Shown: positions 12,560 to 24,640 of the stretch, in pieces
Position numbering within the stretch: the stretch's first letter is position 1
Layout: each line of letters opens with the position of its first letter
DNA from: Welwitschia mirabilis
Lineage: Eukaryota; Gnetophyta; Gnetopsida; Welwitschiales
Direction of reading: 5' to 3'
DNA length: 64,000 bases
Assembly: GCA_051453625.1 (NCBI GenBank)
Contig: JBOZIK010000001.1
Location: forward strand, 214,227,382 to 214,291,381
Notes under the pieces: generated by a model
What the model was told of the DNA's origin: nothing
Database searches by the model: none
The model's input: the letters and a program-made list of their open reading frames with translations, nothing else
Program-made: the position numbers and the translations under genes

Positions 12560-12800
12560 TAAAGATAATTTTTTATGCATCAGATCTATAGTTAATTTTA
12601 GCATCAATAGTTATAAGCTAATGTTAACTAAGAATGATGGGATAGCTAGTTGAATTCATGCGTACTTTAAGGATGATAAAGTTAATAAGATAAATGACTT
12701 TATTAATTTTCATCAAAATATTTTTTAAGATTTCCAAGGATTTTACTAAAGTTTTATCATCCCTGATAGGAATTACATTAGTAGGGTCAACATGGTTAAA
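12560..12800 (-). pseudogene. Gypsy aspartic protease C-terminal part, decayed
   Basis: Minus strand gives KSLEILKNILMKINKVIYLI, then SYPIILS and TIDAKINYRS. This resembles the protease end of Athila-type polyproteins (VLVKVDKFIFPVDFV..D......PLILGRPFL.T..A.I....G). The active-site DSGA region was not readable. Confidence 0.55.
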
Positions 12801-14836
12801 TCCCGAGTCTTATAAAATAAGTTAATGCATAAGATTGACTTTAGATACTAAATATACCAAATATCTATCAAATATATAATCTCTAGAAGTAATGATAATT
12901 GTAGGGGATCTAGGATCATCATATTTCACTTCTATTTTATGTTAGAAAATGTAGATAGTAGAAGCGACTAGATTTACCATTTATTTAGATAGTTAAATAT
13001 ATCTTTTTGGAGTGCATAAATCTTAAAAAATTTGGCATAATCATGGTATTTCTTAATTACTTTAAGAAAAGAAAGATTAATACTAATATCCTTAAATATT
13101 TTATAGATCTCATCATAATTATTATTACCCTTATCAAATTAAATATGACTAAGAAAAGAAATGGAATTTTTTAATTTTCTCTTTTACATATTTTCCCTCA
13201 GTTTAGATTTAAGATTTTCTGTTAATGTTTCTAAATTTTCAACTGCCTTATCTTTAGAATTATGATTAGAAATAATGTTTTTATTTCTCCATCTAGCAAC
13301 ATGTGCATAAGTATGTTATTCTATCACATTATTTGATTGTGGATTAGGAATTAATTGAGATGATAAATTTGGATGACTTTTCTTCTTATTTTATTTTTGA
13401 AACATAAAATTAATTATTTGGCATATTCATTTTATTTGATTCACTAATAATTGTATTATTTCTCATAATTTATTTGCTTTAGGTAGAGGAAGAAGTAATG
13501 TTATTGGTTTGCATGGAAATTAAGAATGAAAAATATGAAAGGTATTTTAATTTTTATAAAAATTATTTAAATAAGGATTCAGATATATATTAAATGATAA
13601 ATTAGCTTGGTAATTTTTGTCAAAGAAATGATACTTAAAACAATCATGTTGGTGAAAAGAATTATATCTTAAAGTTTTAATACATGTTTATGGAATGACC
13701 CTCTACTTGACATAGCTTTAACAAAAAAGAACTTGACCAAGATTGAGTTCAATTTTACTGTGTGTTTTTAAATTCTAATTGAATATTTTGTAATTAAGTA
13801 GATGCAACTTTCATTTTATTAAATAATTATTTGTTTTATTTATCCTTGTCTAAAAGACCATTCAAGATAGTGTTACCTGTAACATAACCATTTTGGATAT
13901 TTTTCCATCTATGACTTATTTTTAACATTTCTTCCATTTCCTTCAAACTTCATCAAGTTTAAGTAACTTATCACTAGTTAATGTTGCTATCATTTTTTTT
14001 GGTTTTTTTATTTAGGATTTCTCAAACTTTAAAGCCATGATTGAGATTTTTAATAAGAAGGTCCTTCATAATACTCAAAAGATTTAGAGTAAGATTTACG
14101 ATAATGTTACTTAAAGATACTGATGAGTTTCGCTTTTGATTAACATAAGTTATAAAGAGAAGTTTCTTAATAAAATATTCTTTAAAATTTACAAGATTTG
14201 AAATATCCTTATTCTTTTTAAGAAGACAAATAATGTCTATTTCTATCCTTCAAAAGAAGATGAATAATTGTTAGTTTAGCTATGTTAGAATGCGTTAGAG
14301 GTGTAATGTTACAAAGTAAATAAAATTCTTAAAAAATTCAAAACTATATTAATGATTTAAACCATACAAAGTAGGAAATTACTTAACATTTTTGATAAAA
14401 ATAGTAATGTTAGAGATGAAAGATATGAAAGAATTAATTTTATAACTTTGAAAAACATGATTAAGAGTAGGTTGAGGATCAAAAGTTTCAGTAGTGCTAT
14501 GTTCAATATCCATTTGGGAAGCAAGATAATTTAAAGTTTCTATAAGTTAATTAGAATATTCAAAATATTTTAATCAAAATAAACATGAAAAATGATTATT
14601 TGGCAATGAAACTTTATAACTATGTTATCTTTTTAAATTTTTTCCAATAAAAATCCATTATAATAAAAAGAGATGAAAAAAATAAAGTAAAATTGAAAGG
14701 TGTTCACTTACAATGTAGTGCTTATGGATTTGTAAATGCATTTTTAATACAAAAATAATTTAAAAAAAGAAAACATTTCATTAAGTATATGTCTATTTAA
14801 AAAAAAGTAAAATATTTCACATAGAAATCATAAAAT
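12801..14836 (-). pseudogene. Gypsy gag region, heavily decayed
   Basis: By position this is the gag interval between the PBS and protease. Around 14290-14140 the minus strand reads LLLKDRNRHYLSS, KEXGYFKSC (one stop) and RIFYXETSLYN. That recalls the plant retrotransposon gag pattern F.L.D.A..WL..L..GS..TW......FL..FF. No zinc knuckle was recognised. Gag would form the capsid shell around the element RNA. Assignment is supported by order more than by sequence. Confidence 0.45.
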
Positions 14837-14856
14837 AGTTCCTACAAATGGCACTA
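14837..14856 (-). other. Primer-binding site, tRNA-Asp-like
   Basis: Minus strand reads TAGTGCCATTTGTAGGAACT a few bases inside the 5' LTR end. It differs from the tRNA-Asp PBS of Athila/Tat elements (TGGCGCCGTTGCCGGGGA-type) mainly by G-to-A and C-to-T changes. Confidence 0.65.
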
Positions 14857-14860
14857 ATTT

Positions 14861-17690
14861 TGATCAAAGACATAACTCAATTTTTAAAATGAGGAGATCA
14901 TGATTTGAGCCTTTACAAAACAAATTGTATAAATAACATAATAATTTAATTCAAGAGAAAGAAATAAAGCATAAATAAATATCCTAGGTCAAATTGTACA
15001 TATAGTACAAGTACATGAACATCCAACCAATGTAAAATGTGACCTAGAATCCTATAAAAATATTATACATTATCTTATCAAACTTTGACTTTACATAATA
15101 AAGTAATTATTCTCAAGTAAAAATCACACCATTGCAACACATGACATATAATAAACCTTAAGAATTACTTGTGTAAAAAACCTAATTGCACAAGATGCAA
15201 AAATAGAAATTCAATGAATAAGAAAGAAATTACCTTTGATAAACATTTACTATTACTCTAAAGATTATTTATAACTTAAATAAATAATTAAAAGAGTTTA
15301 AGGTGGTCAATATAACTTAAGATATTATTATGAAAAAATAAAGTTTTTTGAAAAGTTCACTACTTAAAATAATATAAAATAGATGTATATGTCTCATACA
15401 AACATCTTATTACATTCTATACTAATTGTACAATAACTTTGAAATAAAAGATAGCACATTGTAAACATGATTCTTATTTTCACTAAATTTTAATGTATTT
15501 GATTTAAAATATAACTTGTAATTAAGCTTGAAGTCAACTATAAAAGGGATGTACATATAAGTTAAATTATTAATCAACTATTACTTAATTAATAGTAATC
15601 ATGTGAATGTTTACTTTGTTAAAATAAAACTTAGTAAACTTGTTATATTTTAACCAAAAAGAAGAGAATAAAGAGAGAAAAGAGGGAAAAGAGAGAAAAG
15701 AGCTTAAGAATATATTCTAATAACCTTTTACAACCTTTAAAGTAATCAAAATATGTCCTAAAATAAGTTCTTATAATAAGAAATTAAAGACCAAAAAAGA
15801 TCAATCAAAACTTATGAGAAACAAATTATCTAGAAAAAATTGAAAGATTTATAATCATGCCTACTTCAACCAAAGATGCTTAGAAAACTAGAATTCTTGA
15901 GAAAATGTTGATTTCATATTATAATAATATGCAAAAAATACTAGAAGATCAAGTCTTAACTTTCTAAAAATAGGGCAATAATAACAATACAATTCAGCAT
16001 TAAAAAACTAAAAAAATAAATAGTTCATAGATTTAAAGAAATTCTAAATAAAAATTTAATTATAAATTATAAAAAATTGGATTTCATAGTTCAAATTTGA
16101 GTTTTGGATTTTAATCATGAAATTTTTTAAATCAATACAATCTTAAAGATAAAATATTAAAGCAATTAGAGCTTCAAGAAAAGAGGTAAAATTTAATAGT
16201 TCTACCTCAATTTGTAAAAGGAAAAATAGGTTAGAAAGGAGGAGGGGAAGAAAGTAATGACAAGATAAATATTTTAAATTTTATACTTACGTAAGCTATG
16301 CAAATACATGATAAATTGATGCTGCTAGAAAGAAGAAAAGAAGAATTCATCATTTAATGGTTAGGAAAAAAAAGACAAAATCATGAGATAATGGTATTAC
16401 AAAAAATGAGAAAAATGGAAAAAGGAAGAGATAAAAGAAACAAAACACATGCTTCTTTTGGAATAGATTTACTAACAAATAAAATTCAAATAATTATATG
16501 ATAGGTACTACTTGTATAATAATCTTATTATTATACATCTCATTGAATTGAAATAAATTCATGAAAAAAATGAATGATTCATGTAACCAAAATACAGAAA
16601 CATAATAGAATAAACACTTATTGGTTTTGAGTGAGACTAAAGGCATTTTGATTATTCTTCAATCTAAATTCCTATAAGATATTATGCCTTCTAACCCTCT
16701 TTCATTACCCATTTACATGTACTTCACCACTTTGATGCCTTTTGGAAAGATGGAGAATTGGGAAATGGAGATGAAAAATGAATTGTAAAAGGATGTAAGG
16801 ATCGAAGTAAATAATTATCACTATAATGAATGAGAATTAAGAATTAATAAAGATTTCAAAACTAACTTCAAAGTAAGGTCAGCTCAAAAAATAAGAAATG
16901 AGAGAGAATTATTATTAATAATTTCATTTAAAGCATGAAAATGAAATAAAAATAGTTTTAATAACATGTACTTTCCTTGATATGGATTGACTATTTAGTT
17001 TGACATTGGTTTGTGGGGCTAGAAGGGGTGGGGATTGGGGGTGAAGAGGATTTATATAAATGCATCTAATTTAATTTTGAAGAGTATAGGCATCAAAGAT
17101 TTTAATTTTCATCATGTGTTTCATATTTGCAAAATATAAATAGTTACATGATGTTGTGGCATTAAAATACACTAGAAATCAGAGCTACAAAATCACAAGA
17201 GGTTACACAAGCAATTGTTGAAAATCCAAAATTTTATTTTGGCTTAATTACATTGTGTAAGGCTAATAATTCATGACAACATTACTTTTGACTAAAAAAT
17301 AAGTAGAAATAACTAAATTATAGCTTTTAAAATGAAATTTTCTAATGCTCTAATGTCATCAATTTAATGTTAAAATGAGTTAAAATCATTATATCAACAA
17401 GTTGATAAAAGATAATGCTAGAAAAGGGAGTATGAGTAACCTATAAGATCAATAGGTTTAATTAGTTCTTTATGCTTCACATATATATCTTAGATCTTAA
17501 ACTTCTAATCATTATCACTACAAATTGCCTTAAATTGGATGAAAATGCATCATTTTATATTCATCAAATCTTTAATGATCTTGTTTTCTAAAAAGTAAAT
17601 ATATACTTCTAAGAGTAGAATTATAGTTTAAAAATAATGGAAATTTATAACTCTTGATACCTTATTTTATTAAAACCTCAAACTTCATTG
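14861..17690 (-). repeat. 5' LTR of the Athila/Tat-like element
   Basis: Colinear with 4195-6577 but about 450 bases longer because of several insertions, including a G-rich stretch at 17015-17041. Starts at TGATCAAAG and ends at CTTCATTG against CTTCATCA in the other copy. Confidence 0.85.
17050..17060 (-). promoter_or_regulatory. Putative LTR TATA box
   Basis: Minus strand reads TTTATATAAAT, conserved at the same relative place as 5971-5980 in the other LTR. A G-quadruplex-prone tract lies just downstream in element orientation. Confidence 0.4.
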
Positions 17691-18560
17691 TATTTAGAAT
17701 AAAGTTATTAGAAATTTAACCTCTTCAAAAAGTTAATATTTTCATTTATTTGATTCTAGGATCTCAATAAGTTCTAAGGCATAATATAAAATGTCTTCTA
17801 CAAAAATAAAAGAATTAAAAATTTAGCTTGAAGGACTTTTACAAAAGGATTTTATTCATTCTAGTATTTCATAATGAAGATCATATATTTAATTTGTAAA
17901 GAAAAATAATAGAACACTTAGGATATGCATTTATTATAGATAGTTGAGTAGAGTTACCATTAAGAACAAATATTCACTATGAATTATAGATGATCTTTTT
18001 TACCAGCTTAAGGACATTATCGTATTTTCAAAAGTTGATTTAAATTCTAGATGCTACTAAGTTTAAATTAATTAGTAATATATTTATTTGAGCATTATGA
18101 GTTTAGTTTCATGATTTTTTTTATTTCACTAATGCCCTTGTAGTTCATAAGTCTTATGAATCACATCTTTTCAGAACATCATGATTCCTCTATAATTATG
18201 TTTATTAATAACATATTATTTATTATAAATCTTATTAAGAACATGAAAGGAACTTGAAAATAGTATGAAAAACCTTAATAAATGATTGAGTATATGTTAA
18301 AAAAATGTTTCTTTTAAAAGTAATACATCTAGATTTTAGATCATCGGTATTTAAGGAGGGCATTTTAGTTGATTAGATAAAGATAGAGTAATTATAGATT
18401 GGCTACTCTTTATTGACTTGTTGGGTATTATCATTAACTCATATTTAACTTCTATAAAATAATTTCTTTTTAACAATAATTTTGAGGAAAAATAAGGACT
18501 TTTAATATATACAAAAACATCAATAATCCTTTGATTATTATATATAATTCTCAAATCATT
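17691..18560 (+). pseudogene. Chromovirus reverse transcriptase, right part of the split element
   Basis: Reading starts at once after the LTR end: RIKLLEI, PLQKVNIFIYLILG (family: PDELPGLPP.REI.F.IDL.PG). From about 17800 it gives KELKI, LEGLLQKDFIHSSIS, FVKKNNRTLRICIYYR, VTIKNKYSL and DDLFYQLKDIIVFSKVDLNS. These fit Del/Tekay chromovirus RT almost block by block (ELK.QL.ELLDKGFIRPS.S...FVKKKDGT.RMCIDYR.LN..TIKNKYPLP.IDDLFDQL.G...FSKIDLRSGY). The palm motif survives as FINNIL (family FIDDIL), and LVGYYH near 18420 matches L.GYYRRF. Many stops are present. The minus frame at 18351-18554 is a shadow. Confidence 0.8.
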
Positions 18561-18860
18561 CTCTAGTTTTAGTAATATGAGATGAATCTAATACCTTTTT
18601 AGGATATACTAATGCATCAGGAAAAGGTATCAGAGCTATTCTTCCATACGAAAAAGAGTAACAACTTATAAATCAAGAAAACTTAAGACACATAAGAGAA
18701 ATTACCTTATCTATGATATTAAAGTATCTATTAATAGTTTATTAGAGTTATGAAATCATTATCTATATTTTATTCAATTTCAAGTTTGAATTGATCATAA
18801 AAATTTAGATATATTTTTACTCAATCAAAATTAAATATCAGGGAAATAATATAAATGAAA
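18561..18860 (+). pseudogene. Chromovirus RNase H, decayed
   Basis: The reading NASGKGIRAIL at about 18610, then QENLRHIREITLS and YEIIIYILFNFKFELI, matches the Gypsy RNase H pattern (DAS..GLG.VL...ASRQLR.HE.NYP.HDLEL.A...W.HYLYG). It continues directly from the RT remnant in the same orientation. Confidence 0.7.
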
Positions 18861-18899
18861 TTTCTTTTGTAATTTTAACATTGAATTTTATATCATAAA

Positions 18900-19850
18900 G
18901 ATAAGGGGAATAGACGTATAAGTGCTAGCAGTAGAGGTGATTATCTTAAAGAGATTATGAAAATTTAAAGTAAGATACTTTTTATTATTTTATAGGGTTT
19001 TTAAATTATTTTATAAGTGAAAAAGCTTAAAATTATTAAAAATTGAAGGATTAACTAGAAATCTTTATGGATTTAGAATAGTTTACTATTGATGTAGATA
19101 GTATTAACATATTCAAGGAATATGTTTTGGTTGCTATTAGATGAAATAGGATGTAAGCTAATGTTTAAATTTCATATTGCACTAATATTAGGTAATTTTA
19201 AAGGACTCAAGATGTAATAAAACATGAAATAAATACTTTAACAATTAAGAATAAATAAATATATAGCAAAATTTATATAAAGTTTTTGAATTAGTAACAC
19301 ATTAGGGTAACACATAGGGATCTAAAGAGATTAATTTATTCTCATGAGGTGCCAAAATATTAATGGGATATCATTTATATGGATTTAATTTTAAAAATTT
19401 AAAAAATACAAAATAACAATGACTCAATCATGATTATATATGATAGAGAAACTGAGTTAGTAATTTCATCATAATAAAAGCTACTTATGGTGCTAAGGTT
19501 ATAGCTACATTATATACAAAGTTGTTGTTTAGTTTCATAATGTGACTTGACTAATTATATCTAATAGATATTAAATTTTACTTATTAATTTTGGTAAGAA
19601 TTGCAATTGGATTTAGGATTCAAGTTAAATATGAGCATAATATTTCATTTTTAAATAGATGATCAAGAAAAGGGTTACTCAAATTTTAAAGAATCTTCTT
19701 AAATCATGTGTTTTAAAGAAGCCTAAGAGTCTAGAAGGATATCTATCATGACTTAAAATTGCATATAATAATAATTATTAAATTTTAATTCAAATGACTC
19801 ATTTTGAAGCTTTATATAATAGCAAAATTCAAATCAACTAAACACAGATA
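18900..19850 (+). pseudogene. Chromovirus integrase, decayed
   Basis: Around 19360-19420 the plus strand gives WDIIYMDLIL and then NDSIMIIYDRETELVIS (family: WE.I.MDF...LP......D.IWVIVDRLTKSAHF). At 19660-19830 it gives LKSCVLKKPKSLEGYL, KIAYNNNY and MTHFEALYNSKIQ, matching the C-terminal core of Del/Tekay integrase (L.ACV.....W...LPL.EFAYNNSYH.SI.MAPFEALYGR). The N-terminal zinc finger (about 18950-19200) is too eroded to read. Confidence 0.75.
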
Positions 19851-19949
19851 AAACCCTTAGAAAATATTGACTATAGGATTAAAATTATTATAGATAATAA
19901 GAAAAAGATTGATAACCATTAAGAATAGACTTGCAAATGCAATTGATAG

Positions 19950-20460
19950 ATAAAATATGTATGTATATCATTAAGGAATGAATGTTTATCTTCAAGTTAG
20001 TGATTATGTAATTCTTAAAGTATCATCAATGAAAATAGTAATGCAAGGAGGTAAGAGATCAAAATTACTCCCTATATTTCTTAGAATAATTGAAATACTA
20101 TAGTGTATTAGATCCATGACATATAAGCTTTCTTAACCTCCTTAATTATTACACATTCATAACGTTTTCCATGTAATTATGTTAAAAGAGTATATTGCAA
20201 ATATCTTTTATGTGTTAACTTAAGCTAATATTTAAGTGGAACCTAGTTATTCAATTATAAAGGAGTAAGAAGTATTGTTGAACTATTGAACTATCACTTT
20301 ATGAAACAAGTAGATCACCAAGTAAAAATAAAGAGAAGAAGTCATAGTCTTAATGAATCTACTTAAGAGATAGAATAAATAATGAAATATCAATACTCAA
20401 TTCTATTTGAATCATATTATATCTAGTTATAAATTTTCAAACTCTATAAAAATTGGGGGA
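19950..20460 (+). pseudogene. Chromovirus integrase C-terminal and chromodomain region, decayed
   Basis: Blocks read DYVILKVSSMKIVMQGGKRS, KLLPIFLRIIEIL, YKLSXPP (one stop), HNVFHVIMLKEYIANIF and EPSYSIIKE. They fit the family pattern D.VFLKVSP.KGV.RFG..GKLSPR..GPFEIL.R.G..AY.L.LPP....VHNVFHVS.L..Y...SH.......... The last block (KXREEVIVLMNLLKR at about 20320-20370) sits where VLWRNH..EEATWE, the chromodomain, is expected. Chromodomains steer integration to marked chromatin. This is the main evidence that the element is a chromovirus. Confidence 0.7.
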
Positions 20461-23400
20461 TCATGTTATATTTCATATTTCATAAAATTTTAATTACCCA
20501 AATATTAGACATGTTAATCTCTAAATTAAATTATAATTTTTAGTATTAGATTTTGAATATGCAATCCTTCTTTCATTATAGGATTTATAAAAACTAGTAT
20601 TTAGTTTTATAGCCAATAATTCCTTATATTTTTCTTATTTTAAAAATATAAATTATGCTTAATTTTCAATTGTGGATACTTGTATGATATTATAAGTAAT
20701 TAATCTTAAGTTTTACTATTTTTTAGAGTTATTAATATTTTTGATAATTATTTCATAAGATTTTTTATTTTTAAAAAGAAAAGAATAATAAACAGAAATT
20801 ATCCAAGTATTAAAATCATATGATTCCATGTATGTAAAGGAATCCAATTTACATGGTAAAATTATTCAATTGAAAATTTTACAAGAAGGTATAAAATAAT
20901 AATAAAATATATACATAAGTAACACACAAAATCTTTGTATTGATCATTTACTGACGTGTATCATTCAAGTTAAGAAGGTAATCCCACTTAGTAAAAGTAG
21001 ATGGATAATTTAGTTGATAAAATAAATAAATAAAAGAATGAAGTATACTATTTTATATAATGATACTTTATTTTTTTTTATGTTTTGTGATAATGGATTT
21101 GATGGATCTTAAAATTAATGAGCATGTAAATAAATATATGCACTCTTATCTATAAACCAATAAGGATGAAAAACCATATTTTATGTTACCATGAATTTTA
21201 TCCTTCTTGATATCTTTAAAAGTTTCTAATTTATAGAATATTTATTTTCTTATTGATTTGAACTAGAAAAATTTATCTTATTATGCCACATGTTTAGTTT
21301 TAAAACTAGTGCATAGGAAAATATTCATTATTATAGTTCATATTGCACATTATTTAGTGCATATTTTGGATTGATTTAGAAATTGGTATGGACTCATGAA
21401 GGATTAAGAAGAAACTAGTATGACAAATTATGAACATAATAAAACTTACTAGTTAAAACAAGAGAAGTACCCACTCTAAGTAGGTGCATAAGTCATGAAT
21501 ATGATTTATTCTTATCATTCATAAATCAATGTCACTTATTACTTAATCTTAACTAACTTATTAATGACCAATCTTATCTAATTTAATGTGATTAATTTTA
21601 TCTTGTTTAGTGTTGTTATATTACCTTATGTGTAAAGTGATGTGTATGTTCTTTCATTAATTGGATTAAGTGCCTTTAATCTATTATTTACATATAATAG
21701 AGGCCTTCACACTAATTTTTTATTTTTATGTAAGTACATGCTATCAAATTCCCTTCTCATTCTTCCATTTGATTATCTTCTCTTCTAGTCCTCTAGTTTT
21801 TAGATGAAGCTTAAATATTAGAGCTTGAGTATTGAAGATTAAAGCTAAAAATTAGAACTAAGGATCTTAGAGATTACAAATTAATCAAATATTCCTTAAT
21901 ATCTATCAATTAGTAGTACTAAATCATTAAATTTTTAAGTAGCTTTTCTCTACTTATCTCGTTCCTATATTATCCGTTTTTTTTCTTAGAAATTTAGTAC
22001 CATAATATATTATAGTGTTATACCATGAGAAATGCTTATTATAATGTTTGTTGTATTCAACCTTTCATTAGGATTAAGCCAAGATGAGAAGAAATTTAAG
22101 GAGTCTCTTTTCATACTTAGTTGATGAGATTATTAATGAAAAATTTTAGTGAAATGGCCAGGGGGTTATTTTAATATTGGAATAACCATGTTCATTGTGC
22201 ATTAATAAAGTAATTTTTATCATTTTACTATGCATCAGATGTGCATTAGAATCCTACTATGAGGGTGGACTATCTTATCCTTAAATTCCATTTATGCTAT
22301 GTAGTCCTTCATGTTAATCTTAAGGCTTAATGAATTTGTTTACTCTAAATTAATTAGATCTATCATTTTTTTCTAATTAATATAGACATTTATTTTTATA
22401 TTATATAAAATTATTATATTAAATATTTATATGAATTTTATCAATCATAATTTTTAAAATTTATTTATCAATTTTATGTTCTTATCATAAATAAAGCATA
22501 ATTTTTTAAAAGATGGTAACATACCTTAAGAAGATTATAACTTATCAAATATTAAATAAAATTTGTAGTTTTTTGTAAGTTTATAATCTATTGAGACTAT
22601 TAAAGGTTTTAAACAATAAGTTTTCAAAGTTATAAATTTTTAAGAATTATATTATGGAAATGACTCAAAAAACAGAAATGAAAAACACCAAGTAAGTAAT
22701 TTTTTTTAATAGAATTAATATTTAGTAGTTTAGCTAAATAAATATTCTACATGGTATAGAATTAAAAAATCTTTTGAAAGAATCCTTCGTTACTTAGAAG
22801 TTCTATATAATTTAAAAGTTATGACTTTTTTAGTATCATGTGATATTATAATAACTTTAAAAATTTAGATAATTTCTAGGCATAAGGTATGATCTAAGAA
22901 AATATATGTATAAGAATCTAAACTTGATAGAGTTAATTTTTAGAGATCATATCATTAGTCTAGTTTAACAAAAGTTATCATAATATATTTTTAACTTTCT
23001 AAATAATTAGTTATTAATTTTTAGTTGCAATATCTCTTAAAAGTTTAAAAATTTATAATTAATATCATTAATTATAGAAGATATAATTAATAAAATTATA
23101 CTAATAATTTAATAGTTTAAGAGGATAATAATTAAAATAATTTCATTTATATCATTTTTGCTAAATGTTCTTTAGCAAAGTACAATTTATGCCTTTCTTA
23201 TTATAGAATTTGTTTTTTAGTAATAAGTGAATTTCTTATTTAGCATAAGTTAAGATTGACTAATTAGTTATCTAAGGAATGTATAATTTAAGGTTATATA
23301 TATGGTCTTTACTTTCCTTTATTACAAGAAATACATTTTGAAACTTATGTGAGCTTTTACTTTAATAATAGTTAATTTAATTAGCTTCTTGGGTTTTTAT

Positions 23401-24210
23401 CCCTTTTATTTATTATATAGCTATATGAACTTTAAGTAAGCATTATGTCTTATATTTATATTTATCTCTACATTTACTCCCATTTCTCTTCATTAATTCT
23501 AATATCATTAAACATGGAAAAAAGGTTTTTAAAGAGGGCAGAGTTTCATGTGTAGAATATTTCTTTTTTGAAACTAACTTTAGAATAGAATTATGATTTA
23601 TTTAAAAGGTAATATTGTTAATGTAAAATAAAGAAAATATTTTCACTAGCTTCATTACCAATACTATATCTTTTAAATGTAATTACCTTCTAATATCCAA
23701 ATGAAGATTATATATGTGTTTACTTTAATGTATGATTGTTTATAATAAAATAAATCCAATGAAGTTAGAATTATTTTTGTTAGGTAAATAATCAACTAAG
23801 TATCCATATTACTTAGCATCATATGCATGTATTTGTAGGGTATATTCATTAAATGATAGTTGAATTAAGATAGTCCTAGTAATTATCATCTTTGAATTTC
23901 ATCATTAAGGTAGGTTGCATTATATTTTTATATAAAAATAATTTGGAAGTGGATTTAATCATTACTCTCCTACCCTACCTATTTGAGAACTTACTCTAAC
24001 TTAATATCACAATCCTTTGGTTCCAATATGTTGCATCATCATGAGATGGTTCAAACAAGTGGGGATTAATTGTAATCATGCAACTACTTCATCTATCACA
24101 TGTTTCCTTTTTTATGGTATATTGAGATGATGTTTAAGCCTATGAAGGTTATCCTATAAATTTTTATTATAATTTATAACTTTAATTAGAACCAACTTAT
24201 ATTAAAATGG
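20461..24210. other. Unassigned region, probably beginning with the chromovirus 3' LTR
   Basis: Directly after the polyprotein remnant comes AATTGGGGGATCA followed by TGTTATATTTC, which would serve as polypurine tract and LTR start. No matching 5' LTR is visible in the window, so the LTR call is positional only. The rest to 24210 is AT-rich with no recognisable coding or RNA gene on either strand. Confidence 0.35.
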
Positions 24211-24440
24211 CACTACAAGATATCTAGGCTTTTAGGGTGTTTATTTTAATAAATTCCTTAAAAAGAAAATAAAGTAATTTTTTAAGGAATTAGTTTAAAT
24301 AAATTCCTTAAAAGACACTTTTAAGTTTTCTTAAGATGTTTATTAAAACATGTCTCAGAAATTAGATGTATTTCTAAGGTGTTTAAGGCATAAACACCTT
24401 AAAAACCTCCATAAAGGAGGAAAAAAAACTTAAGTACATG
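24211..24440 (+). repeat. CACTA left terminal and subterminal inverted repeat
   Basis: Terminal CACTACAAGA followed by GGCTTTTAGGGTGTTTATTT, then repeated TTCCTTAAAA and CACCTTAAAAACC words in both directions. Pairs with 27955-28198. Confidence 0.8.
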
Positions 24441-24474
24441 TTTGTTAAAATAAAAAATAAAATTCTTTCACACA

Positions 24475-24640
24475 AACCCTTGACCCACCATTTGATGCTT
24501 GCTTACCACTTACTCATTGCTTGCATGATGCTTGCTACTCACTCCTCACTTGCTCATTGCTTAGAAACTACTCGCTTACCACTTGGAAGTGGTTTACTGC
24601 TTGCATGATGCTTGCAACTCATTGCTCACTGCTATGAATA
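24475..24640. repeat. Irregular GCTTGCTCATTG-like tandem words
   Basis: Within the CACTA interior the words CATTGCTTGCATGATGCTTG and TTGCTCATTGCT recur several times over about 165 bases. The repeat is irregular and non-coding. Confidence 0.5.

Larger units (their letters stand above)
4195..17690 (-). mobile_element. Athila/Tat-branch Ty3/Gypsy LTR retrotransposon, complete but decayed
   Basis: Two long direct repeats (4195-6577 and 14861-17690) flank an 8.3-kb interior. On the minus strand this holds a primer-binding site, gag, protease, RT, RNase H, integrase and a polypurine tract in the usual Ty3/Gypsy order. The LTR ends read TG...CA or close to it. The 5-base flanks TTTTT (4190-4194) and TATTT (17691-17695) are a possible degenerate target duplication. 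The block between RNase H and the integrase zinc finger and the tRNA-Asp-like PBS fit non-chromovirus (Athila/Tat) elements. The LTRs differ by many substitutions and indels (2383 versus 2830 bp), so the insertion is old. It sits inside a chromovirus and carries a nested LINE fragment at 8906-9735. Confidence 0.85.

Noticed and set aside
18351-18554. Minus-strand 67-codon open frame
   Set aside because: Complement of the chromovirus RT thumb region, which has family motifs on the plus strand.
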